18,371 bases of DNA from an uncultured Collinsella sp. GTDB taxonomy: Bacteria > Actinomycetota > Coriobacteriia > Coriobacteriales > Coriobacteriaceae. Made by a program: the position numbers and the translations under genes. Below the pieces are notes generated by a model that did no database searches, was not told the DNA's origin, and saw nothing but the letters and a program-made list of their open reading frames with translations. Position 1 is the stretch's first letter. Each line of letters opens with the position of its first letter. The stretch spans positions 1 to 18,371 of the forward strand of contig URFU01000034.1 of the NCBI GenBank assembly GCA_900547125.1, given 5' to 3'. Below, in pieces: positions 1 to 7,975 of this stretch.

Positions 1-735
1 GTCCGTCGCGGCAACAAGGTCGTTTACGACCTGGGCGACAAGATCGTCAAGGTCTTTAACGAGACCAAGCCCGTCTCCGACGTGTTCAACGAGGCTTTGA
101 ATCTTGCCCGCATCAATGAGTGCGGCATCCGCAGCCCCAAGGCTCTCGAGGTTTCTCAGCTCGAGAACGCCAACGGCTGGGCTCTCGTGACCGAGAAGGT
201 TCCGGGCACCACCCTTGCCGAGAAGATGACTGCCGAGCCCCAGCGCTTTGGTGAGTACCTCGAGATGTTCGTCGACCTCCAGATCGAGATCCACGGCTAC
301 ACCTCCCCGCTGCTCAACCGTCAGCGCGATAAGTTCGCCCGCATGATCGACAGCCTCGATCAGCTCAATGCCACCACGCGCTACAACCTTCAGGAGCGTC
401 TGGACGGCATGACCAAGGAGTTCAAGGTCTGCCACGGCGACTTTAACCCCTCCAACGTCATCGTCGGCGACGACGGCCAGCTGTACGTCTGCGACTGGGC
501 ACATGCCACCCAGGGCTCCCCTGCTGCCGACGTTGCCACCACCTACCTGCTCTTTGCCCTCAACAGCAAGGACCAGGCTGAGGCCTACCTGGAGCTCTAC
601 TGCGACCGCGCCGACATGCCCATGCAGGTCGTGCGTCAGTGGACGAGCATCGTCGCCGCTTCCGAGCTCGCTCGTAAGCGCAACGTGAACGATGAGTTCC
701 TTAAGAACTGGATCGACGTCGTCGATTATCAGTAA
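1..735 (+). CDS. Aminoglycoside/choline-kinase-type phosphotransferase, 5' end missing
   Basis: The reading frame is open from the first base of the window, so the gene begins upstream and only its last 244 codons are present. The visible part has the APH fold layout. Near the edge is an N-lobe strand with a probable ATP-binding lysine (DKIVKVFN, codons 13-20). A Brenner-type catalytic loop HGDFNPSN follows at codons 145-152, and then the metal-binding Asp of VCDWA at codon 165. The tail is helical. This family transfers phosphate from ATP to small hydroxylated substrates such as aminoglycosides, choline, homoserine or sugars, or acts on proteins; the substrate cannot be read from the sequence. 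A GTG at 82 is in frame but would remove the lysine strand, so it is not a credible start. The gene converges on the proS operon and ends before a hairpin terminator. The family call is firm and the role unknown. Confidence 0.8.
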   Translation, partial: VRRGNKVVYDLGDKIVKVFNETKPVSDVFNEALNLARINECGIRSPKALEVSQLENANGWALVTEKVPGTTLAEKMTAEPQRFGEYLEMFVDLQIEIHGYTSPLLNRQRDKFARMIDSLDQLNATTRYNLQERLDGMTKEFKVCHGDFNPSNVIVGDDGQLYVCDWAHATQGSPAADVATTYLLFALNSKDQAEAYLELYCDRADMPMQVVRQWTSIVAASELARKRNVNDEFLKNWIDVVDYQ

Positions 736-769
736 TATCTGAGCGATTTATTTCGCATCGGAGGCACAG

Positions 770-803
770 AAAACCCCGCAGCTCACATGGGCTGTGGGGT
801 TTT
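770..803 (+). terminator. Intrinsic terminator after the phosphotransferase gene
   Basis: AAAACCCCGCAGC (770-782) pairs with GCTGTGGGGTTTT (791-803) across an 8-nt loop, with one C/A position that becomes G-U on the other strand. A T-rich run follows the stem (TTTTCCTTT). The A and T runs on both flanks mean it could also act on the opposite strand. It lies 35 nt after the stop codon at 735. Confidence 0.8.
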
Positions 804-831
804 CCTTTACCCATCAAGCATATTCGCGCAA

Positions 832-879
832 CAAAAATAGACTGCCCCGCATCTCATCCTAAGAGAGATGCGGGGCAGT
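832..879 (-). terminator. Intrinsic terminator of the pyrH-to-proS operon
   Basis: A perfect 15-bp inverted repeat (841-855 and 865-879) closes a 9-nt loop. On the minus strand it is followed by CTATTTTTGT (840-831), a proper U-tract. It lies just beyond the proS stop at 912, so it is the expected end of the long minus-strand operon. The U-tract is on the minus side only, so it should work mainly for proS. Confidence 0.85.
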
Positions 880-911
880 CCCGCAATTACATCTACTAGC
901 GGAAATGTCGA

Positions 912-2633
912 TTAACGGCGTGCTGCCTTCACAAGCTCGGCGACCTTAGCGACGATCTCATCGATCGCCACGTCCTCACGCTCGCCGGTAGCACGGTCCT
1001 TGAGCTCCACAGTGCCATTCTTGAGGCCACGCTTACCCAGAACGACCTGATACGGGAAGCCCATAAGGTCGTTGTCAGCAAACTTAAATCCGGGACGCTC
1101 GTCACGGTCATCGACGACAACCTCGATACCCTCGGCGCACAGACCCTCGACGATCTGCTCGCAGACTGTAGCGCACTCCTCCTTCTTGGGGTCGAGCGGA
1201 ATCACCGCGACCTCGTACGGGGCAACGGAGACCGGCCAGACTATACCGTGCTCGTCGTTGTGCTGCTCCACGACGGCAGCGAGCGAGCGGGACACGCCCA
1301 CGCCGTAGCAACCCATGATAAGCGGCTTCTCCTTGCCGTCCTCGTCCATAAAGGTGGCACCCATGGCCTCGGAATACTTGGTGCCCAGCTGGAAGACCTG
1401 GGAGACCTCAATACCGCGGGCAGCGGAGAGCGGCTTGCCGCAGTGCGGGCAGGGATCGCCGGCAACGACGGTGACTAGGTCGGCCCACTCGTCGACGGTA
1501 AAGTCGCGCTCGGGGCAGGCGCCGGTAAAGTGATAATCGACCTCGTTGGCACCGCAAGCCCACTGCTTGGACTCGCGCAGACTCTCGTCGCACACCAGAC
1601 GGATGCCCTCGGGCAGGTTAACCGGTCCGATAAAGCCCTTGTGCAGCCCGTAGGTCTGGAGCTCCTCGTCGGTCATCATGCGATAGCCCTTGCCAAAGAC
1701 GTGCTCGGCCTTGCAGTCGTTGAGCTCATGGTCGCCCGGAACGATGGCCACAACCGGCTTACCCTCGGCGTCGATAAGAGCCAGGGACTTGCGCGTGCCG
1801 TTCTCGGGGAAGCCGAAGAACTTAGCGACCGCCTCGATGGTGCCCATGCCCGGAGTCTCGACCTTGGTGAGTGTGCCGTCGCCGGGGCCCTCGGTCACGA
1901 CAACCTTGGTGCTTGCCGCCTCGTCATCGGCAGCAAAGCCGCAATCGTCGCAGTAGACCAGCGAAGCCTCGCCGGCGTCGGCCAAAGCCATGTACTCGAC
2001 GGAGGTGTCACCACCGATCTCGCCGGAGTCGGCAACGACGGGCAGAGCCTTGATGTAGCAGCGCTCGCAGATGTTGGCGTACGCCTGCTTCATCTTGTCG
2101 TACTCCTCCTGCAGGCTCTCCTGCGTGGCGGAGAAGCTGTAGGCGTCCTTCATGATGAACTCGCGACCGCGCATCAGGCCAAAGCGAGGACGGAACTCGT
2201 CGCGGAACTTGTCCTGGATGTGATAGAGATTCACCGGCAGCTGCTTGTAGGAACGCAGCTCATTGCGCACCAGGGCAGTCACGGTCTCCTCGTGCGTGCG
2301 ACCGAGCACAAACTCGCTGCCGTGTCGGCCATCATAGCGCTCGAGCTCCTTGCCATAGGCATCGATACGGCCGGACTCGCGCCACAGCTCGGCATCGACC
2401 ATGATGGGCATCATGAGCTCCTGGGCGCCGGCAGCATCCATCTCGTCGCGCACGATGTTCTCGATCTTGCGAATCGAGCGCCACGCGAGCGGCAGATAGG
2501 AATAGAGACCGGCGGCCTCCTTGCGAATCATACCGGCACGGAGCAGCAGGCGATGGCTCGCAAGCTCGGCGTGGGCCGGATCCTCTTTGAGCGTCGGAGC
2601 ATACAGCTTAGACATATACATTGCTCGAGTCAT
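912..2633 (-). CDS. proS: Prolyl-tRNA synthetase (bacterial type with editing insertion)
   Basis: This cytoplasmic class II aminoacyl-tRNA synthetase charges tRNA-Pro with proline. The 573 residues match the usual length of the bacterial form. Visible in order are motif 1 around residues 62-78, the RTHEE substrate loop at 112-116, and motif 2 from RDEFRPRFG to the KDAYSF segment at about 144-167. A large insertion at about 225-385 corresponds to the editing (INS) domain that hydrolyses mischarged Ala-tRNA-Pro. Motif 3 (GCYGVGVSRS, 441-450) and a C-terminal anticodon-binding domain from about 470 follow. The ATG at 2633 directly abuts the ispG stop codon (zero spacing), and its GAGGAG ribosome site lies inside the end of ispG, so the two are translationally linked. 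It is the last gene of the operon, before a perfect hairpin terminator. No truncation is seen. Confidence 0.97.
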   Translation of the reverse strand: MTRAMYMSKLYAPTLKEDPAHAELASHRLLLRAGMIRKEAAGLYSYLPLAWRSIRKIENIVRDEMDAAGAQELMMPIMVDAELWRESGRIDAYGKELERYDGRHGSEFVLGRTHEETVTALVRNELRSYKQLPVNLYHIQDKFRDEFRPRFGLMRGREFIMKDAYSFSATQESLQEEYDKMKQAYANICERCYIKALPVVADSGEIGGDTSVEYMALADAGEASLVYCDDCGFAADDEAASTKVVVTEGPGDGTLTKVETPGMGTIEAVAKFFGFPENGTRKSLALIDAEGKPVVAIVPGDHELNDCKAEHVFGKGYRMMTDEELQTYGLHKGFIGPVNLPEGIRLVCDESLRESKQWACGANEVDYHFTGACPERDFTVDEWADLVTVVAGDPCPHCGKPLSAARGIEVSQVFQLGTKYSEAMGATFMDEDGKEKPLIMGCYGVGVSRSLAAVVEQHNDEHGIVWPVSVAPYEVAVIPLDPKKEECATVCEQIVEGLCAEGIEVVVDDRDERPGFKFADNDLMGFPYQVVLGKRGLKNGTVELKDRATGEREDVAIDEIVAKVAELVKAARR

Positions 2634-3716
2634 TTATTTCTCCTCAATAAGCTTGTCGACCTCGGCCATAAGCGCGTCGACAATTTGGTCCTCAGCTACT
2701 TTACCAATGATCTGGCCGTGCGAAAAGAGCAGGCCCTGACCTCGTCCGCAGGCAACACCCAAGTCGGCATCAGAGGCCTCACCGGGGCCATTGACCGCAC
2801 ACCCCATCACGGCGATCGAAAGCGGCGCGGAGTAGTTCTTAAGCCGCTCGGTGACCTCCTCAGCGATAGGAATGAGGTTGACCTGGCAGCGAGCGCACGT
2901 GGGGCACGAGACGATCTCGGGACCACGGCGACGCAGGCCCAGGGACTGTAAAATTCCCCAGGCGACCGGCGGCTCCTCAACCGGATCGGCCGTGAGCGAG
3001 ACGCGCATGGTGTCACCGATACCCTCAGACAGCAGGATACCAAGGCCCACCGAGCTTTTGATGGTGCCCTGCAGCTTGGTACCCGCCTCGGTTACGCCCA
3101 GGTGAAGCGGAACGTGGGGAATCTCACGCGACAGGGCTCGATAGGTATCGAGCGTCGTTTGCACGCTATGGGCCTTGGCCGAAAGCACAATGTTCGTAAA
3201 GCCGCGATCCTCAAAATGCTTGACGAAACGCTCGCTCGACATCACGAGCTTTTCGGGCTGCGTGAGGTCGTCGCGCTCGGCGATATCCTGCTCAAGCGAA
3301 CCGGCATTGACGCCGATACGAATCGCACAGCCCGCGGCACCAGCAGCATCGATCACCGCGTCAACCTTGGCCCAATCGCCGATATTGCCGGGATTGATAC
3401 GCAGCTTGGCAGCACCGGCCTCAACGGCACCAATGGCGAGCTTATGATTAAAGTGGATATCGGCGACTATCGGCACCGGAGACTCGGCACAGATGGTGCG
3501 GAAACCCTCGAGCGCGGCCTCGGTGGGCACGCTCACGCGCACAACATCACAACCCGCCTGGGCGAGTGCACGAACTTGTGCAAGCGTTGCCTGCGCGTCG
3601 GCGGTATCGGTGCAGGTCATGGATTGGACCACCACCGGTGCGCCGCCACCGATCTGAACGCCGCCCACATGCACGGGGCGCGTCAGCTCGCGCGGCAAAG
3701 GATGGGATAAAGACAA
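2634..3716 (-). CDS. ispG: 4-hydroxy-3-methylbut-2-en-1-yl diphosphate synthase (IspG/GcpE)
   Basis: IspG catalyses the penultimate step of the MEP isoprenoid pathway, reducing the cyclic diphosphate MEcPP to HMBPP with a [4Fe-4S] cluster. From the proposed TTG start it is 360 residues, the normal size for a bacterial single-chain IspG. The N-terminal part is a TIM-barrel-like domain (VQSMTCTDT, ADIHFNH, RINPGNIGD). The C-terminal cluster domain has Cys271 and Cys274 (SCPTCARC) plus Cys306 and Glu313 in MGCAVNGPGEA, matching the E. coli cluster ligands and catalytic Glu. The frame stays open upstream to 3803, but that part overlaps rseP. The TTG at 3716 has AGGGGAG 8 nt upstream and starts 13 nt after the rseP stop, so I prefer it; a GTG at 3725 collides with that ribosome site. 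Dxr, two genes upstream, belongs to the same pathway. Confidence 0.95.
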   Translation of the reverse strand: MSLSHPLPRELTRPVHVGGVQIGGGAPVVVQSMTCTDTADAQATLAQVRALAQAGCDVVRVSVPTEAALEGFRTICAESPVPIVADIHFNHKLAIGAVEAGAAKLRINPGNIGDWAKVDAVIDAAGAAGCAIRIGVNAGSLEQDIAERDDLTQPEKLVMSSERFVKHFEDRGFTNIVLSAKAHSVQTTLDTYRALSREIPHVPLHLGVTEAGTKLQGTIKSSVGLGILLSEGIGDTMRVSLTADPVEEPPVAWGILQSLGLRRRGPEIVSCPTCARCQVNLIPIAEEVTERLKNYSAPLSIAVMGCAVNGPGEASDADLGVACGRGQGLLFSHGQIIGKVAEDQIVDALMAEVDKLIEEK

Positions 3717-3729
3717 TCCAAACACTCCC

Positions 3730-5091
3730 CTACAAAATAAATCGAAGGACGTCGGAACGAAGCATATAGACAAACAGCAGCGCAAAGAGCACGATGCCGA
3801 CATAGCTGACGATCGTCTGCACCTTCAGCGGCAGCTCGCGACCGGCGACCTTTTGGATGATCTCGATAACCAGCTTTCCCCCGTCGAGCGGCGGAATGGG
3901 CAGCAGGTTCATAAAGCCCAGCGAGAACGAGATGAGCGCGGCAAATGTCAAGAAGGTCGCGGGGCCGGCTGCCGCCGCCTGAGAAGACATGACGCTGATG
4001 CCAACAATCGAGCTGGACTGATCGAGTATCTCCATCGTATGCTGCGGCTGCAGCAGACGCATAACGCCCTCAGCAGTCTGCTGAACATAGGAGAACGACA
4101 GGCGCGCCGAGGTGATAGGGTCCAAATGGACCACCTGCGTAGAAGCATAAACGCCCAAACGCTCGTCCTCCTTGAGCGCAACCGAGGTCGAAAGTTTCTT
4201 GCCGTCGCGCTGGTACTCAATGGCGATATCGTCCTGACCGGCAGCCTTGCCGATGGCATCATACACATCCATCCAGCTGGAGCAGGACACGCCATCGACA
4301 CTAAGAATCGTGTCGCCGGCCTCGATGCCCGCCTTGGCGGCTATCGAGCCTTCTTCGACCTGACCGATCACATTGCTATCGACCGGCACCGATACGCCGG
4401 CGATAGAGTAGATGCTCATAAGCAGCAAAAAGCCCGTCAGGATATTGACGAGAATGCCCGCGAGCAGCATAAAGGCACGCTTGAGAAAACCCTGGCCCAG
4501 ATAGGTATGCGAACGCTCCTGCTCAAGAAACTCCGAAGCAGTGACCGGCAGTTCCCACACATCGCCCTCGGCAGTCGCATGCTCTCGATCGAACTTGCGG
4601 CCGTCAAAGGTGGTATATCCTGCAGCATCGCGCGGCAGCGTCTGGTACCTAACCGGATAATAGCTGGGTGAAGGCTTCTCCCCTTCCTCGTACCAAGGCG
4701 CAATGGAACCCCAGCCCAAAAGCAAGGCACAAGCCTCGAGAACATCCTCCTCGGGCAGCTCCAGCTCGACGGAAAGGTCTGCAACCGAAACGCGACCATG
4801 ACGATAGATCGCCGCAAGCACACGGTCGGCGCACGAGACATCGGTCGGGTCCATACCGCAGATAGCGGCATAGCCACCCAGCAGCAGCGGCGTCACGCCA
4901 AACTTGGTACCGATGCGACGCGACGTATGATGAATATCGAAGCGGCACGGTAGGCCCAAGAAAAACTCGGTGACGCGCACGCCGCACGCACGGGCCGCCA
5001 AAAAGTGGCCGCCCTCATGCAGAAACACGAGGACGGATAGCATCAAAAGGCCCCAAAAGACTGAGGAGAGAACGCTCAGAACAGTATCCAT
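3730..5091 (-). CDS. rseP: RseP-type site-2 (M50) intramembrane metalloprotease with a winged-helix-like insertion
   Basis: This membrane zinc protease cleaves transmembrane segments of regulatory or signal-peptide substrates. In 453 residues it shows membrane segment 1 with the zinc site HEGGH (25-29), then a membrane segment from FLKRAFMLLAG at about 202-230. An extracytoplasmic PDZ domain follows (about 235-312), then the NLLPIPPLDGG segment (395-405) with the third zinc ligand Asp403, and a final hydrophobic helix (about 424-445). The odd part is residues about 83-198, where family members normally have a short loop. Residues 87-150 read as three helices followed by a wing-like strand pair, as in winged-helix DNA-binding or dimerisation domains. 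The ATG at 5091 is chosen because longer reading overlaps dxr. Its nearest ribosome site (AAGGA) is about 14 nt upstream, which is long. It sits in the common uppS-cdsA-dxr-rseP order. Confidence 0.93.
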   Translation of the reverse strand: MDTVLSVLSSVFWGLLMLSVLVFLHEGGHFLAARACGVRVTEFFLGLPCRFDIHHTSRRIGTKFGVTPLLLGGYAAICGMDPTDVSCADRVLAAIYRHGRVSVADLSVELELPEEDVLEACALLLGWGSIAPWYEEGEKPSPSYYPVRYQTLPRDAAGYTTFDGRKFDREHATAEGDVWELPVTASEFLEQERSHTYLGQGFLKRAFMLLAGILVNILTGFLLLMSIYSIAGVSVPVDSNVIGQVEEGSIAAKAGIEAGDTILSVDGVSCSSWMDVYDAIGKAAGQDDIAIEYQRDGKKLSTSVALKEDERLGVYASTQVVHLDPITSARLSFSYVQQTAEGVMRLLQPQHTMEILDQSSSIVGISVMSSQAAAAGPATFLTFAALISFSLGFMNLLPIPPLDGGKLVIEIIQKVAGRELPLKVQTIVSYVGIVLFALLFVYMLRSDVLRFIL

Positions 5092-5114
5092 AAAACGAAA
5101 AGCAATCCTTACGA

Positions 5115-6302
5115 TTAAGAGCGGGTTGCAGCGAGCACCTCGGCGGCCTTGGCACGAGCCCACGTATCGATATCGCGAAGCTGCTCAAAGGATGCGACCG
5201 CCTGCATATCGTGTGCATCCATGCACGACTCGACGATACGGTCGATATCGGTAAAGGTACAGGCATCGTGCAGGAAGGCATCGACGGCAACTTCGTTGGC
5301 GGCATTCAGCACGCACGGCATGGTGCCGCCCGTTCTGCCGGCACGCTCGGCCAGCGCCAGGCAGCGGAATGTGTCCATATCGGCAGCATCAAACGTGAGC
5401 TGCCCGAGCTCGCGGAAATCGATTCGAGGCGCTGGGGTATCCCTCCGCTCGGGATACGAGAACGCGAACTGGATGGGAATGCGCATGTCGGACGCACCAA
5501 GATGTGCCATCACAGAGCCGTCCGCATACTCGACCATCGAGTGGATCTTTGACTGGCGTTGAACGACCACGTTGATAAAGTCGAGATCGCACCCGAACAG
5601 GTGCATCGCCTCGATACGCTCCAAGCCCTTATTCATGAGGGTCGCAGAGTCGATGGTGATCTTAGCACCCATGGCCCACGTGGGGTGTGCCAGCGCATCG
5701 GAGCGTGTCACGCAATTGAGCTCGTCGCGCGTACGGCCAAAGAACGGACCACCCGAGCAAGTGAGCCAAATGCAGTGAGCCTCGCGCGGATTCTCCCCCA
5801 GATAGCACTGGTAGATGGCGGAGTGCTCGGAGTCGACCGGAATAAGCTGACCGGGCTGCGCCAACGGCATCAGCAGGTCACCGCCGACAACGAGAGACTC
5901 CTTGTTAGCAAGTGCAAGACGCTTGTTCGAGGTCAGGGCTGCATGGCTCGCTTCGAGCCCGGCAGCGCCCACAATGGCAACAAGCACACAGTCGACGTCA
6001 TCGCGACGCGCGAGCTCACAAACCGCCTGCGCACCAACACCGAGCTCGGTGCCCTCGGGCAGCTCCTGCAGCACAGCGTCCGTACCGTGGGTGGTGTCGG
6101 CCACGGCAACGGCCGGAACCGAAAACTCACGGGCAAACGCAACGAGCTCCGAGGTGCTGGAGTTAACGGACAGTGCCGTCACCTGCAGTCGATCGGCGTG
6201 CTGACGGCATACATCGAGTGCCTGCGTACCGATAGAGCCCGTACAACCCAGGATGGCAACGCGAAGGCGTCCATCGGGGGCATACGTCGTCTGAAAGGCC
6301 AT
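5115..6302 (-). CDS. dxr: 1-deoxy-D-xylulose 5-phosphate reductoisomerase
   Basis: Dxr catalyses the first committed step of the MEP pathway, converting DXP to MEP with NADPH and a divalent metal; it is the fosmidomycin target. The protein has 395 residues, the normal length. Visible are the NADPH-binding GCTGSIG (19-25), NKESLVVGGDLL (133-144), and metal ligands Asp157 and Glu159 in VDSEHSAIY and Glu228 in NKGLERIEA. HPTW has His206 (equivalent to E. coli His209) and IHSM has His254 (equivalent to His257). One oddity is VVQRQS at 246-251, where most homologues have a HPQS sequence, so a usually conserved His-Pro is Gln-Arg. All core catalytic residues are intact, so the enzyme should be active. 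The ATG at 6302 shares one base with the cdsA stop (TAATG) and has GGAGG 9 nt upstream. The stop is 23 nt before rseP. Confidence 0.96.
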   Translation of the reverse strand: MAFQTTYAPDGRLRVAILGCTGSIGTQALDVCRQHADRLQVTALSVNSSTSELVAFAREFSVPAVAVADTTHGTDAVLQELPEGTELGVGAQAVCELARRDDVDCVLVAIVGAAGLEASHAALTSNKRLALANKESLVVGGDLLMPLAQPGQLIPVDSEHSAIYQCYLGENPREAHCIWLTCSGGPFFGRTRDELNCVTRSDALAHPTWAMGAKITIDSATLMNKGLERIEAMHLFGCDLDFINVVVQRQSKIHSMVEYADGSVMAHLGASDMRIPIQFAFSYPERRDTPAPRIDFRELGQLTFDAADMDTFRCLALAERAGRTGGTMPCVLNAANEVAVDAFLHDACTFTDIDRIVESCMDAHDMQAVASFEQLRDIDTWARAKAAEVLAATRS

Positions 6303-7177
6303 TACAGCACGCCTCCGATCATCAAAAGCAGCTGCGCGGTAATGCAGCCAAAGATAAGCGAGTCGCTACGATCGAGCATGCCGCCATGGCCCGGAATAAG
6401 GTTGCCAGAATCCTTGACGCCCACGCCACGCTTGATGCGTGACTCGATGAGGTCACCGATAACGCCCAGGATGGACACAACCACGCCGCAAAGCAGCGCA
6501 TAGGGCAAGCTCAGCTAATAGAAATGCGTCGCCCACAAAATAAGCCAGATAAGAACCGAGCCCAAGATGCCGCCGACAAAGCCCTCCCAGCTCTTTTTGG
6601 GAGAGATCTTGGGGACCATCTTGTGCTTGCCGATACGACTGCCCACGATGTAGGCAAACGAATCGGAGACCCAGAGAGACGCGCAGACACCCACCGAAAG
6701 CAGGGCGCCGGCAAAACCGGGCACGGCATCGCGCAGCAGTACGATAGCCGACAGCATAAATCCGGTGTAGATGGGACCCATGAGCGTCACAGCTACATCG
6801 GATATGCGGGTACGCGCCGACCAGACATACCAAATACCCACCGCAAGCATCAGAGCAAAAAGCAGGGCATTCAGCAGCAGCGAGTCGCCCAGCGCCGAGA
6901 GCGGAAAGAGCACGGCGGCAGCGATACCCAGGCGCTCGTTGGCAACTTTGCCATCGAGCTTCGTCATGCGGAAAAACTCAAAGCAGCACAGGCCGCTCAT
7001 GACGGAGACGAAGATGGCGGTGGGAACGATACCCAAAACCAGGCAGAGAATAAATACGACGGCGTAGACGATACCTGCGGCGGCACGGGTAATAAAGCCG
7101 GCAAGCCACGAAGTCGCGGCCGCGCCGCTCTTGGCGGCAGGCGCCTTGGGAGCAGACGCCTTGGGACGATCGGACAC
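6302..7177 (-). pseudogene. cdsA: Phosphatidate cytidylyltransferase (CDP-diacylglycerol synthase) interrupted by an in-frame TAG
   Basis: CdsA is a multi-pass membrane enzyme that makes CDP-diacylglycerol from phosphatidic acid and CTP, the precursor of most phospholipids; it is normally essential. The frame from GTG at 7177 (GAGGAGG 7 nt upstream, 2 nt after the uppS stop) encodes a basic, Ala/Pro-rich tail and several hydrophobic helices. The conserved PKISPKKSWEGFVGG follows at 189-203. At codon 221 (6517-6515) is TAG, after THFY. The same frame then continues for 70 codons through VSILGVIGDL and the CDP-DAG synthase signature SRIKRGVGVKDSGNLIPGHG with the following LDRSD, and stops at 6304. 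There is no frameshift. Joined length is 291 codons, normal for the family. A 220-residue product would lack the signature. Gln or Trp turned to amber, a sequencing error, or readthrough are all possible. Confidence 0.9.
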
Positions 7178-7179
7178 GA

Positions 7180-7974
7180 TTAAGCCTCCTCGGTCTTGCT
7201 CAGTCCACCAAACCTACGGTCGCGGCCCTGATAGGCCAAAATGGCGTTGACAAGACCCCAACGATCAAAGTCGGGCCAATAGGTATCGGTGACATAAAAC
7301 TCGGAATAGGCAACCTGCCACAGCAGATAGTTCGAAAGGCGAAGCTCGCCGGAGGTTCGAATCACAAGCTCAGGATCGGGTAGCCCAGCGGTATACAGGT
7401 GCGAAGCAACCATATCATCGTCGATAGCGGCCGGATTGATCTTTCCGGCAGCGGCATCGAGAGCGATCTGACGGACAGCACGGGTGATCTCGGCACGGGC
7501 TCCGTAGTTGACGGCAAGTGCCAGCGTCATGCCGGTATGGTCGGCACACTCGGCAAGACCTCGCTCAAAGACATCGCGGGTCTTCTTGGGCAGTGCGGAA
7601 ATATCGCCCAAAAAGACAACGCGCACGTTTTCGCGCTTAAGCAGCGGCAGCTCATCGATAAACGTCTTAGCAAACAGATGCATTAAAACGTTGACCTCAT
7701 GCTGCGGACGATTCCAGTTTTCGGTGGAAAACGCATAGGCCGAAAGGACGTCGACGCCCAAACGCACGCATGCGGTAATGATCTCGCGCAGGGAGACGAT
7801 ACCGGCCTTGTGTCCCTCGGTGCGGGCAAGACCGCGCGCCGTGGCCCAGCGACCGTTACCGTCCATGATGCACGAAATATGATGCGGAATCTTATTGAGG
7901 TCAAGGTCGGAAAAACCGACGCCCGCAGGGGCGTCGGCAAAGTACTCGACCAGTTTGTTCTCGTCGTATTGCAC
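7180..7974 (-). CDS. uppS: Isoprenyl transferase (undecaprenyl diphosphate synthase, cis-prenyltransferase)
   Basis: UppS condenses isopentenyl diphosphate units onto farnesyl diphosphate in cis, giving the C55 lipid carrier for peptidoglycan and other wall polymers. The 264 residues show the full cis-prenyltransferase set: ISCIMDGNGRWA with catalytic Asp38, GHKAG, AFSTENWNRP, VNYGARAEI, and the RTSGELRLSNYLLWQ segment followed by AYSEFY near the C terminus. The start is GTG at 7974, one base after the frr stop, with GGAG 7 nt upstream overlapping the end of frr, so translation is probably coupled. The gene ends 2 nt before cdsA. It links the MEP-pathway genes of this operon (dxr, ispG) to envelope synthesis. 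Exact chain length cannot be read from sequence. Confidence 0.95.
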   Translation of the reverse strand: MQYDENKLVEYFADAPAGVGFSDLDLNKIPHHISCIMDGNGRWATARGLARTEGHKAGIVSLREIITACVRLGVDVLSAYAFSTENWNRPQHEVNVLMHLFAKTFIDELPLLKRENVRVVFLGDISALPKKTRDVFERGLAECADHTGMTLALAVNYGARAEITRAVRQIALDAAAGKINPAAIDDDMVASHLYTAGLPDPELVIRTSGELRLSNYLLWQVAYSEFYVTDTYWPDFDRWGLVNAILAYQGRDRRFGGLSKTEEA

Positions 7975-7975
7975 C

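Noticed and set aside
1530..2951. Plus-strand open frame (473 codons) opposite proS and ispG
   Set aside because: It spans the junction of two certain minus-strand genes and matches no family; a composition artefact.
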